Positions 1 to 8,304 of a DNA stretch of 64,000 nt are shown here, in pieces; positions within the stretch are counted from its first letter, which is position 1; each line of letters starts with the position of its first letter. A program made the translations under genes and the position numbers. The stretch comes from Bacteroidales bacterium UBA2287 (GTDB taxonomy: Bacteria; Bacteroidota; Bacteroidia; Bacteroidales; Tenuifilaceae), in contig DDWL01000039.1 of assembly GCA_002345675.1 (NCBI GenBank), forward strand, positions 3,617-67,616. Direction: 5' to 3'. The notes under the pieces are model-generated. The model did no database searches and was not told where the DNA came from. It worked only from the letters and a program-made list of their open reading frames with translations.

Positions 1-66
1 AGTGTCCGAGGTGAACTGAAAACTGAGAACTGAGAACTGCCGACTGTTGACTGAGAACTGAGAACT
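1..66. repeat. ACTGNNN heptamer repeat array (window edge)
   Basis: From about position 15 the sequence is a run of 7-bp units ACTG plus three variable bases (AAA, AGA, AGA, CCG, TTG, AGA, AGA). It is preceded by the module agtgtccgaggtgaactga, which recurs near 33.8 and 42.9 kb. The array ends 5 nt from the stop codon of the histidine kinase gene, on its 3' side. It is cut by the window edge. Confidence 0.85.
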
Positions 67-71
67 TAATC

Positions 72-2963
72 CTACTCTACTTTCTTTCGTCGCATTAGCC
101 TGTCGAGTTTGTCGAAAAGTTCAACAGAATTTATTGGTTTAACAAGGTATTCGTCGCATCCTGCAGCCTCGGCTTTTTGCCTATCCTCGGTAAATGCGTA
201 TGCGGTTTGTGCAATAATTGGAATGCTAGCGTTTATTTGCCTAATCTCCATAGTTGCGGCATAGCCATTCATTACTGGCATTTTTATATCCATTAAAATG
301 GCATCAATTTTTTTAATCGAATTTACTAGTTCAACCGCCTGTAACCCATCGCGAGCCCATAGTAATGTAACTCCGGTTGGTTCGAGTATTTCATTTAAAA
401 GAATATAGTTTACCTCCTCATCCTCAGCAATAAGAAGCACTAAATTCTTCCAATCGGGAACTTTTCTTTCATCGCCTTCCTCTTGAATAAACTCCTCGTC
501 GGTTAAATCGTCCTTTACAACAATACTTGGAAGCGAGAAGAAGAACTTAGCCCCTTTGCCCAGCGACGATTCGACCCAAATTTTACCTCCCAGCATTTCA
601 ATTATACCTTTGCTAATTGAAAGTCCAAGGCCTGTACCCCCTTTTATTCGGGCTAATTCGCCTTCAACTTGCCTAAATCGGTCGAATATTAGCTGCTGCT
701 TTGTGCTGTCGATTCCAACTCCCGAATCGGTTACAAAAAACACAATCGACTTTTCGTCAACTGTATACCCCAATTCAACGAAACCTTTTTCGGTAAATTT
801 TAGGGCATTATCCATTAAATTGGTGAGTACTTGCTCAATTCGGCCAATATCGCTGTAAATCATAAGACTATTTGAGCGTTTGGGAAGTATAAGCCTTATT
901 TCGAGAGCTTCGCGCTGCTGAAACACTTTCTCCTTTTCGTAAAATTGCTTGAGCTGGCGGAGCAAATTGTTAACCTTAAAGTTGCTAAAAGCAAGGGTAA
1001 GCTGACCTGCTTCTACCTTCGAAGCATCGATAATATCGTTAATAAGCTTAACCAACGAATTACCCTTGGTGTTAATTATGCTTATATACTGATTTCGTTT
1101 TTCGTCGGGCAGGTTTGGAATACTTAGTAGCTGCGAAAACCCTAAAATGGCGTTCATAGGGGTTCGTATTTCGTGGCTCATATTTGCAAGAAATGCTGTT
1201 TTAAGCCTATCGCTCTCCTCGGCTTTTTCTTTGGCAGCTAAAAGTTGCTCCTCAACTAAATGCCTATCTTGAGCCATTGCAGCCTGATGTGTTAAACCCT
1301 CAATTAGCGAAAAGTCGGTTTCGGAGTACTTATCCTGTGCAAAAAGAACCACCCCACCAAGCAACTTGGATTCTTTATGAATTCCCATTGTATGAATTCC
1401 GCTAAGCGAAAGCATCCGTTCAACTTTTCGCGAAACTGCCGACGATACAATACCTCCCGAAAAATCGTATAAACTGCGATTTGCCAAAACCATCTTGCCT
1501 TTGCTAAAAGCTTTGGTCATTTCGGGGGTTATGTGAATTCTTCGGCCCACCGGGTTCCAGCCTAAAAGGTTAATAATTGTTTCCCAAGAGCGAATGTTGA
1601 TACCATAAATGCCCTCAATTGAGAAGAATGCTTCGTCGCTATCGAGCGAAAGAATCATAAATATTTGGCCAGTAACATGTTTCTCGAACTGTGTTCCTAA
1701 GTAGTGAAAAACGTTGTCGGTAAGCGACATACCAACAAAACCTGTTGCCGTTTCGGCCAAAGCTTCTAACTTAAACCGATAGGCTGCTTGTAATCGTTCC
1801 GATTTTTTTTGATGAGTTATGTCGTAACCAATTGCTACAGCGCTCCAACCTTCAACTTTAACGTACTGGCTAAATACCGTCCAAACAATATCAATTTTTT
1901 CGCCTTTTTTTGTAGTAAGCTGATGCTCCCATGAGGAAAGCGACATGCCCATGTCCTTTAAGTAGGAGCGAATTTTTCTTCGTAACTCGGTTTCGGGGTA
2001 TAGTAACTTCAAGGCATCTTTATTTTCAACAATCTCGTATGCCTTATAACCTGTAAGCTGCTCGCAGGTTCTATTCCAAAACACAAGATTGCCATTGCTA
2101 TCGGTTGCAAACACTAAAGCTGGCATGTTTGTTACCAGTGCCATAAGGTTTTCCTTATCCTCACGTAGAATTCGCTCAAGTTCCTTTTGCTTAGTTATAT
2201 CCTGAACAACACCCTGCCAAAACAGAATATTCCCAGATGGACTAATGGCGGGTTCGGCTATAATTAGTAAATGTTTCTCTTCACCATCGGGGCATTTATA
2301 CTGAATTTCGTAGCTAAACTTCTTTTGGTCCAACTCGAGTTTACTGAAATTAAGAAATTTGCCAATTTGCTCAGCATCTTTCTTTTTAAGTCCATTAAGT
2401 ATGTTACTAAGGGTCGGTTTAATTTCGTCATTTTTGAACCCAAAAATGCTAAAGGTTTCGGATGACCAAAAATTGTTCGAAACATCTGGCATTTCCTGCC
2501 AGTTTCCAATAAGGGCTATTTCTTGTGCTTTCTTAAGCCTCCGCTGGCTTAATAGTAGTTCTTCCTGAGTTTTTAGCTGATTGCTAATATCGGTAACCGA
2601 ACCAACAACTTGTAAGGGTATGCTATTATCGTCGAATGCTACAGAAACTGCATTACAAATAATGTTTTTATAGGAGCCATCCTTTGTTAATACTTTAAAA
2701 CGCTCCTCGAATGCTGTAATTTCGCCAGCTTTTAGTTCGTCGGCTAATTTTTTTACTCTGTTTATGTCGTTGGGGTGTACAAACACGTTAACCAACTGTG
2801 TTGTTGGCTCAAATGCACCATCCTCGTAACCTAACTGTTCGAATAATTTTTTGCTCACTTTTATTTGAGCCGATTTAGGATACCAAATCCAGTAAGCTTC
2901 GCCTAAAACATTTAGTGTTTGTGAGAGGAGCTTTTCATTGTTATCCAAACTATTCGTATCCAT
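72..2963 (-). CDS. Hybrid sensor histidine kinase (PAS x3, GAF, HisKA, HATPase, REC)
   Basis: 963 aa, with no transmembrane segment or signal peptide seen, so probably a cytoplasmic sensor. Three PAS/PAC modules lie at about 15-130, 145-262 and 270-390, each ending in a typical DIT/DIS stretch. A GAF-like region follows at about 395-565. The kinase core has the H-box FLANMSHEIRTPMN with His597, an N-box around Asn719, and G-boxes DSGVGID and GGTGLGLSISKGI. A C-terminal receiver domain (about 840-960) has the acidic pair in AEDEE, phospho-acceptor Asp892 in MDIKMPVMNG and the lysine in YLVKP. Family knowledge says His-to-Asp relay inside one protein. No output domain or partner regulator is adjacent, so the target is unknown. 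The 3' end abuts a heptamer repeat array. Confidence 0.95.
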   Translation of the reverse strand: MDTNSLDNNEKLLSQTLNVLGEAYWIWYPKSAQIKVSKKLFEQLGYEDGAFEPTTQLVNVFVHPNDINRVKKLADELKAGEITAFEERFKVLTKDGSYKNIICNAVSVAFDDNSIPLQVVGSVTDISNQLKTQEELLLSQRRLKKAQEIALIGNWQEMPDVSNNFWSSETFSIFGFKNDEIKPTLSNILNGLKKKDAEQIGKFLNFSKLELDQKKFSYEIQYKCPDGEEKHLLIIAEPAISPSGNILFWQGVVQDITKQKELERILREDKENLMALVTNMPALVFATDSNGNLVFWNRTCEQLTGYKAYEIVENKDALKLLYPETELRRKIRSYLKDMGMSLSSWEHQLTTKKGEKIDIVWTVFSQYVKVEGWSAVAIGYDITHQKKSERLQAAYRFKLEALAETATGFVGMSLTDNVFHYLGTQFEKHVTGQIFMILSLDSDEAFFSIEGIYGINIRSWETIINLLGWNPVGRRIHITPEMTKAFSKGKMVLANRSLYDFSGGIVSSAVSRKVERMLSLSGIHTMGIHKESKLLGGVVLFAQDKYSETDFSLIEGLTHQAAMAQDRHLVEEQLLAAKEKAEESDRLKTAFLANMSHEIRTPMNAILGFSQLLSIPNLPDEKRNQYISIINTKGNSLVKLINDIIDASKVEAGQLTLAFSNFKVNNLLRQLKQFYEKEKVFQQREALEIRLILPKRSNSLMIYSDIGRIEQVLTNLMDNALKFTEKGFVELGYTVDEKSIVFFVTDSGVGIDSTKQQLIFDRFRQVEGELARIKGGTGLGLSISKGIIEMLGGKIWVESSLGKGAKFFFSLPSIVVKDDLTDEEFIQEEGDERKVPDWKNLVLLIAEDEEVNYILLNEILEPTGVTLLWARDGLQAVELVNSIKKIDAILMDIKMPVMNGYAATMEIRQINASIPIIAQTAYAFTEDRQKAEAAGCDEYLVKPINSVELFDKLDRLMRRKKVE

Positions 2964-3313
2964 ATAACTGTACTCAATTTATTTTTAATCACACAAAAAA
3001 ACGATAAATAAACCAAACATAATACGAATGTACTAAAAAAACGTTTGCGGAATACATAACAGGTCTATAAATTGAGGCTATTTGGTACTTATAGTTGCTA
3101 AAAAATTTAACAATAAGCATATCAATAAAATTTAGTACGAAAATTACACTCGGCTGCAAAAACTGTTTAACTATACCTAAAACTAAAAAACGCAATGCAT
3201 TGTTTAAAACTTTAGCCAAAATGTTAAGTACTTTAGGTAAAACCCAAAAGTTAATGTGAATAGTATTGGTTTTCTTTGCAGAACAAATGGTTTAAAATAA
3301 TAACGGGGTTTGT
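2964..3313. other. AT-rich intergenic region
   Basis: About 350 bp of AT-rich DNA upstream of both the leftward kinase gene and the rightward small RHH-like gene. I see no convincing ORF, RNA gene or strong palindrome. It presumably carries the divergent promoters, but no exact TAnnTTTG motif stands out. Confidence 0.5.
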
Positions 3314-3514
3314 ATGCATCAGCGTCCAGGATTTAACAACGATAAGCTTAAGCGTAAACATCGCAAGGCTATTCTTTTCAATACTATGGAACTTGAAGCC
3401 ATTAATATGTACTGCAAAAGGTATCGCATACAAAACCGTTCGAAATTTCTTCGCGAAACTGTTATTTCGAAAATTCTAAAGACAATTGAACAAGATCATC
3501 CTACACTTTTTTAA
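3314..3514 (+). CDS. Small ribbon-helix-helix-like protein
   Basis: 66 aa, basic (many Lys/Arg in the first 20 residues). The order is a short beta-like stretch (KAILFNTMELEAIN) then two predicted helices (MYCKRYRIQNRSKFLRETVISKIL). This matches the general pattern of Arc/MetJ-type ribbon-helix-helix proteins and of small conserved Bacteroidota proteins with the same signature. ATG start at 3314. A near-consensus -7 box (TTTCTTTG) lies about 40 nt upstream. A DNA-binding role is inferred from the pattern only. No toxin or mobilization partner is adjacent. Confidence 0.6.
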   Translation: MHQRPGFNNDKLKRKHRKAILFNTMELEAINMYCKRYRIQNRSKFLRETVISKILKTIEQDHPTLF

Positions 3515-3622
3515 TATACACAAGGCTAAAGTATTTCCCCGAAATTTCAGCTACTAAAACTCTCCGCTAAACTTTCACCAACTTTTTTGAATACCCTAAT
3601 TGTCAATACGGAGGCAATATTA

Positions 3623-3673
3623 GATTGATTGCCCCTCCCGATAGTTGTCGGAAAACTATCGGGGGATTGATTG
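3623..3673. repeat. CCCGATAGTT palindrome flanked by 9-bp direct repeats
   Basis: CCCGATAGTT (3637-3646) and its inverse AACTATCGGG (3654-3663) form a hairpin. The sequence GATTGATTG occurs directly on each side (3623-3631 and 3665-3673), which resembles a 9-bp target-site duplication. The same CCCCGATA/TATCGGGG core recurs at four other places in the window. Confidence 0.75.
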
Positions 3674-3750
3674 ACTCTCCTACTGCCGTTTATAATATAA
3701 ATCACTTAATTGATTTAAAAAAGATTGGCTAAAAACAACAACAAAAGCCC

Positions 3751-3758
3751 TATCTTTG
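3751..3758 (+). promoter_or_regulatory. -7 promoter element TATCTTTG
   Basis: Exact match to the Bacteroidota -7 consensus TAnnTTTG, 32 nt upstream of the ATG at 3791. It lies inside the reading frame that would result from the TTG at 3725, so it argues for the ATG start of the lytic transglycosylase gene. Confidence 0.55.
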
Positions 3759-3790
3759 CTGTTCTATTGTTCCATAAATCTACGTCCACA

Positions 3791-4765
3791 ATGAAACGTA
3801 CCGAGCCTAAAAATACTCGCCACATTATTCTTTACATGTTTGCAATGCTTTTTGTAATAATGGGCTTTTTTATTGCCATATTTCCATGGCAACAAAGCTG
3901 TACAGGATCGATAATTGAAAAAAGGCAGCACTCCGACTCGCTTCGCATCATCAATGGAATTTATCAAGTGCCAATTCCCGAACAGCTTTACTTTGCCAAC
4001 GAAGAAGTTCCGTTGCACCTTTTCGATGTTCGCGAAAGCCTCGATCGCGAGCTTCAGGTTAACACCTACTGGCACTCGCAAACAATTCTTTTGCTAAAAC
4101 GTGCAAATCGATTTTTCCCAATTATTGAGCCCATTTTAAAAGAAAATGGAATTCCCGACGATTTTAAGTACCTTGCTGTTGCCGAAAGCGCACTTACACA
4201 GGCCATTTCGCCATCGAAAGCCGTTGGCTTTTGGCAAATTCTCGAAGCTACTGGCAAGGAGCTAAATTTAGAAATCACGAAGGAAGTCGATGAACGTTAC
4301 CATATCGAAAAGTCGACTAAAGCTGCTTGTACCTATCTTATAAAAAATTACAAGCATTACAACAATTGGACTATAACCGCGGCCTCGTACAACTTTGGCC
4401 GAAACGGAATTAACAAGCAAATGGAACGCCAACTCAACACAAACTACTACGACATGGTGTTTGGCGAGGAAACCGAAAGGTACCTATTTAGAATTCTTGC
4501 AATTAAGGCAATTTTCGAAGACCCTCAGAAGTACGGCTTCTTTTTCGAAAAGAACGACCTTTATCCTCCTTTCGATTCTTACGAAGTTAAAGTCGACACA
4601 GCAATTACGAGTATTGGCAAGTTTGCCGAGCTGCATGGCACTAGCTATAAAATGCTTAAAATTCTTAACCCATGGCTTCGCGAAAACTACTTGCCCGCTT
4701 CGCAAGGGAAATCATATGTAATAAAACTTCCCTCCAAAGGATTTAGGGAGAATGCTTATAATTAA
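3791..4765 (+). CDS. Lytic transglycosylase (SLT domain) with C-terminal LysM-like tail
   Basis: 324 aa from the ATG at 3791; an in-frame TTG at 3725 would add 22 residues but overlaps the likely promoter. An N-terminal hydrophobic segment (about 10-33) acts as signal anchor. The SLT domain at about residues 105-255 has the catalytic glutamate in YLAVAESAL and the SPSKAVGFWQ and AASYNFG motifs typical of MltD/family 1 transglycosylases. These cleave the peptidoglycan glycan chain to 1,6-anhydro products in the periplasm. The last 50 residues resemble a single LysM repeat (YKMLKILNPWL). It lies 21 nt upstream of uvrA and may be cotranscribed, with no obvious functional link. Confidence 0.85.
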   Translation: MKRTEPKNTRHIILYMFAMLFVIMGFFIAIFPWQQSCTGSIIEKRQHSDSLRIINGIYQVPIPEQLYFANEEVPLHLFDVRESLDRELQVNTYWHSQTILLLKRANRFFPIIEPILKENGIPDDFKYLAVAESALTQAISPSKAVGFWQILEATGKELNLEITKEVDERYHIEKSTKAACTYLIKNYKHYNNWTITAASYNFGRNGINKQMERQLNTNYYDMVFGEETERYLFRILAIKAIFEDPQKYGFFFEKNDLYPPFDSYEVKVDTAITSIGKFAELHGTSYKMLKILNPWLRENYLPASQGKSYVIKLPSKGFRENAYN

Positions 4766-4786
4766 GACGTTATCACTCATCTCGAA

Positions 4787-7630
4787 ATGGAAATTGCAAA
4801 AGGCGAATTGCTCGAAATTGATGTTCAGGGCGCAAGGGTTCATAATTTAAAAAACATCGACGTTCGCATACCACGATACAAACTTACTGTAATTACGGGC
4901 TTAAGCGGTAGTGGCAAGTCGTCGCTGGCTTTCGACACCATTTATGCCGAAGGGCAAAGAAGGTACATCGAAACTTTTTCGGCCTACGCACGGCAATTCT
5001 TAGGAACCCTCGAACGTCCCGATGTGGATAAAATTGATGGGCTAAGCCCAGTAATTTCAATCGAGCAAAAAACCACCAATCGTAACCCGCGCTCCACCGT
5101 TGGAACAGTTACCGAGATTTACGATTTTCTACGTCTTCTTTACGCTCGCGCTGCTATTGCATACTCGTTTAACACTGGCGAAGAAATGGTTCGCTATACC
5201 GACAATCAAATTATCGACCTAATTCTAACTAAGTTTTCGGGAAAAAAACTTGCAATTCTTGCACCTATCGTTCGAGGAAGAAAAGGGCATTACCGCGAAC
5301 TGTTTGAGCAACTTCGGAAAAAGGGCTTTTTACATTGCCGTATTAATGGCGAAATAAAAGAGATGAAGCACGAAATGAAGCTCGATCGTTACAAGGCACA
5401 TAATATTGAACTGGTAATTGACAAAATGCGAGCCGAAGAGGATATGCGAAAACGCCTGTCGGACTCGGTGCAAACCGCCATGATGCATGGAAAGGGAACC
5501 ATTCTTGTTCTCGATATTGAAACAATGGAGTATCGATACTTTAGCCGAAGCTTAATGTGCCCAACATCGGGCATTTCGTACGATGAACCTGCTCCTCATA
5601 GTTTCTCATTTAACTCGCCTCATGGAGCCTGCCCAAAGTGCAATGGCCTTGGCACAGTTGCCGAAGCCGACATTAAGAGAATTATTCCCAATGGTAAAAA
5701 CAGCATAAAAAAGGGAGGAATTGAACCGCTTGGCCCCTTTAAAAGCTCGCTAATTTTTTGGCAACTCGAAGCAATTGCGGCTAAATACGGATTTGACCTC
5801 TCCGACCCCATCGAGGATATACCAGAACAAGCAATGAATGTTATTCTTTTTGGGTCGGACGAGCAATTCACACTGAAACAAAGCGGAATTGGCGTAAAAT
5901 CGAGTTACTTTCTTAGTTTCGAAGGGGTTATAAATTTTATTTACAATCAGCAAAGTGACGAAAACAGCGGAAAAGGCAATAAATGGGCGCAGCAGTTTAT
6001 AAAACATATTCCCTGTCCCGACTGCAAAGGCACTCGCATTAAGCCCGAAGCACAATGGTTTAAGGTTGATGGAAAGAGTATTTCCGATTTGGCAAGCATG
6101 GATATTATTTCGCTCGACCATTGGTTTAGCTCTGTAGCTAACAAACTTAACAAACGGCAAAAAGCCATTGCCTCGGAAATACTAAAGGAAATAAGCGAAA
6201 GAATTGGTTTTTTAAAGGATGTTGGCTTGGGCTACCTTTCGCTTAACCGAAGTTCGGCATCGCTATCGGGTGGCGAAAGTCAGCGCATACGGCTTGCTAC
6301 GCAAATTGGCTCCAAACTGGTAAATGTTCTTTACATTCTCGACGAACCCAGCATTGGGCTTCACCAGCGCGATAACCTGAGGCTAATACAGTCGCTTCAA
6401 AAGCTTCGCGATTCGGGAAACTCTGTAATAGTTGTTGAGCACGATGAGGAGATGATTCTTGCTGCCGATTACGTTATCGATATGGGTCCACGCGCTGGCC
6501 GACTTGGGGGACGCATTGTAGCGCAGGGAACACCCAGTGAAATTATGCTGTCCGACTCGCTAACAGCCCAGTACCTTAGCCGCAAGATGGAAATCCCCAT
6601 TCCCGAAAAGCGCCGCGAAGGAACAAATACAAACATTCAAATTTTTGGCGCTAAGGGAAATAATTTAAAGAATGTTTCGGTAAGCTTTCCCTTGGGAAAA
6701 TTCATTTGCATTACTGGCGTTTCGGGAAGCGGCAAGTCGACACTTATTAGCGACACCCTGCTACCAGCGCTTACCCGCAAGTTATATCGTTCGCTCGACG
6801 AACCTTTAGAGTACGAAACCCTTAACGGGTTAGAACTAATTGATAAAGTAGTTGAAGTAGACCAGTCGCCATTAGGACGAACTCCACGCTCGAATGCGGC
6901 AACCTACACAGGCGTTTTTACCGATATTCGCAAGCTTTTCGAAATAACTCCCGACGCAAAAATTAGGGGCTACAAGGCTGGTCGGTTTAGCTTTAACGTA
7001 AAGGGAGGCCGATGCGAAACCTGCAAGGGCGCTGGAGTTCAAACCATTGAAATGAACTTTTTACCCGATGTTTATGTGAAATGTAAGGATTGTAACGGCT
7101 TGCGCTACAACCGCGAAACGCTCGAGGTTAAGTTTAAAGGAAAGCATATAAGCGATGTTCTGAACATGACTATAAACCAAACTGTTGAGTTCTTCGAAAG
7201 CATTCCCTCGATTTATCAAAAAATAAAAACGCTTCAAGACGTTGGTCTTGGTTACATAACTCTTGGGCAACCATCTACCACCCTATCGGGTGGCGAAAGT
7301 CAGCGTGTAAAACTATCCTCGGAACTTGCCAAGCGCGATACTGGAAGAACCCTTTACATTCTCGACGAGCCAACAACAGGGCTTCACTTCGAAGATGTGC
7401 GCGTTCTGCTCGATGTACTCAACAGGTTAGTGGATCGAAAGAATACAGTAATAGTTATTGAGCATAACCTCGATGTGGTTAAAGTAGCCGATCATATTAT
7501 CGACTTAGGTCCCGAAGGTGGAGCCGAAGGAGGTATGATTGTTTGCGAGGGAACCCCAGAGGAAATTATTTTTAACGAGAAAAGCTATACTGCTCAACAC
7601 CTCCGAAATTATATACAAAAACAGCACTAA
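4787..7630 (+). CDS. uvrA: Excinuclease ABC subunit A
   Basis: 947 aa, full length for UvrA, the damage-recognition ATPase of nucleotide excision repair that loads UvrB. Two ABC ATPase halves are visible: Walker A GLSGSGKSSLAF near residue 38 and GVSGSGKSTLIS near residue 645; signature motifs LSGGESQRIRLA and LSGGESQRVKLS; Walker B YILDEPSIGL and YILDEPTTGL. Zinc-finger cysteine pairs occur at CPKCNGLG in the first half and CETCKGAG...CKDC in the second. The ATG is 21 nt after the transglycosylase stop. Nothing unusual in the protein. Confidence 0.98.
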   Translation: MEIAKGELLEIDVQGARVHNLKNIDVRIPRYKLTVITGLSGSGKSSLAFDTIYAEGQRRYIETFSAYARQFLGTLERPDVDKIDGLSPVISIEQKTTNRNPRSTVGTVTEIYDFLRLLYARAAIAYSFNTGEEMVRYTDNQIIDLILTKFSGKKLAILAPIVRGRKGHYRELFEQLRKKGFLHCRINGEIKEMKHEMKLDRYKAHNIELVIDKMRAEEDMRKRLSDSVQTAMMHGKGTILVLDIETMEYRYFSRSLMCPTSGISYDEPAPHSFSFNSPHGACPKCNGLGTVAEADIKRIIPNGKNSIKKGGIEPLGPFKSSLIFWQLEAIAAKYGFDLSDPIEDIPEQAMNVILFGSDEQFTLKQSGIGVKSSYFLSFEGVINFIYNQQSDENSGKGNKWAQQFIKHIPCPDCKGTRIKPEAQWFKVDGKSISDLASMDIISLDHWFSSVANKLNKRQKAIASEILKEISERIGFLKDVGLGYLSLNRSSASLSGGESQRIRLATQIGSKLVNVLYILDEPSIGLHQRDNLRLIQSLQKLRDSGNSVIVVEHDEEMILAADYVIDMGPRAGRLGGRIVAQGTPSEIMLSDSLTAQYLSRKMEIPIPEKRREGTNTNIQIFGAKGNNLKNVSVSFPLGKFICITGVSGSGKSTLISDTLLPALTRKLYRSLDEPLEYETLNGLELIDKVVEVDQSPLGRTPRSNAATYTGVFTDIRKLFEITPDAKIRGYKAGRFSFNVKGGRCETCKGAGVQTIEMNFLPDVYVKCKDCNGLRYNRETLEVKFKGKHISDVLNMTINQTVEFFESIPSIYQKIKTLQDVGLGYITLGQPSTTLSGGESQRVKLSSELAKRDTGRTLYILDEPTTGLHFEDVRVLLDVLNRLVDRKNTVIVIEHNLDVVKVADHIIDLGPEGGAEGGMIVCEGTPEEIIFNEKSYTAQHLRNYIQKQH

Positions 7631-7750
7631 AAACGTGAGTTCGACTTAATTTTAACACAGAGGGTTTATGTTTTGCATTTTACAAAATGATTGTTTTAAT
7701 ACGATTCGAATTCACGATGATGATGTTAATTGTTAATGAGAGGAGTACAG

Positions 7751-8161
7751 GCCCCGATAGTTATCCATAGCCGTCAGGTTAAGCATGTTTTCCCAGCGAT
7801 TATAGGAACTCCAGAGTTCGTTTTTTCCTTTTTCCTTTCTCCTTGATGAGAAAGGAAACAAAGAATCAAGGCAAAACGAAGCTCCTGCCCGCTCTGACCT
7901 ATTGCTTGTTTTTTAAAGCAAAGTAGGCAAAGCCCCTTTGCTTAAAAACTACGCAATAGTCCATTCACCCAACTGCAGGCTCGCCGTTTTGCCGTCCCAC
8001 CGCACCTCGCTCATGGCATTCTTCTTGGGATTTCTATACCATTTCGCTTTGACTATTCTATAGTCCTCTGCTTTCTCTGAACCATCAGCAAATCGGCCTC
8101 TTATACTGAAGCACTATATTTATTTATTCTTAGCCTGACGGCTATGGATAGTTATCGGGGC
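7751..8161. mobile_element. MITE-like non-coding element with 31-bp terminal inverted repeats
   Basis: The ends 7751-7781 and 8131-8161 are inverted copies matching at about 28 of 31 positions and begin GCCCCGATA. The 4-bp direct repeat ACAG flanks both ends (7747-7750 and 8162-8165), consistent with a target-site duplication. No ORF of note lies inside. The interior contains a hairpin (CCTTTCT/AGAAAGG near 7840), a CCTTGAT/ATCAAGG pair, and a long stem-loop (7899-7923 with 7936-7959). It is probably a non-autonomous element or an interspersed repeat; no transposase is in the window. Confidence 0.65.
7899..7959. repeat. Long imperfect stem-loop inside the MITE-like element
   Basis: 7899-7923 (ctattgcttg... 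ending aagcaaag) pairs with 7936-7959 (ctttgctt... ending cgcaatag) over about 24 bp with few mismatches and a 12-nt loop. It could form a stable RNA or DNA hairpin. There is no T-run, so it is not a simple terminator. Confidence 0.65.
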
Positions 8162-8252
8162 ACAGAGGTTTGATGATCTTGCATAAATGCAAAATCAGAA
8201 TTTAATTCCCTCACTTCTATACTACTCCTTATATCGAACTAACGTTAAAAAA

Positions 8253-8278
8253 ATGCCCCGTTGAAACCAACGGGGCAT
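8253..8278 (-). terminator. Rho-independent terminator of the barrel/EF-hand gene
   Basis: Perfect 11-bp stem (ATGCCCCGTTG and its inverse) with a 4-nt loop. On the minus strand a run of seven T follows, 27 nt downstream of the stop codon of the leftward gene at 8305. Confidence 0.85.
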
Positions 8279-8304
8279 GAAAATTATATAGATTTTTAGG
8301 GTTC

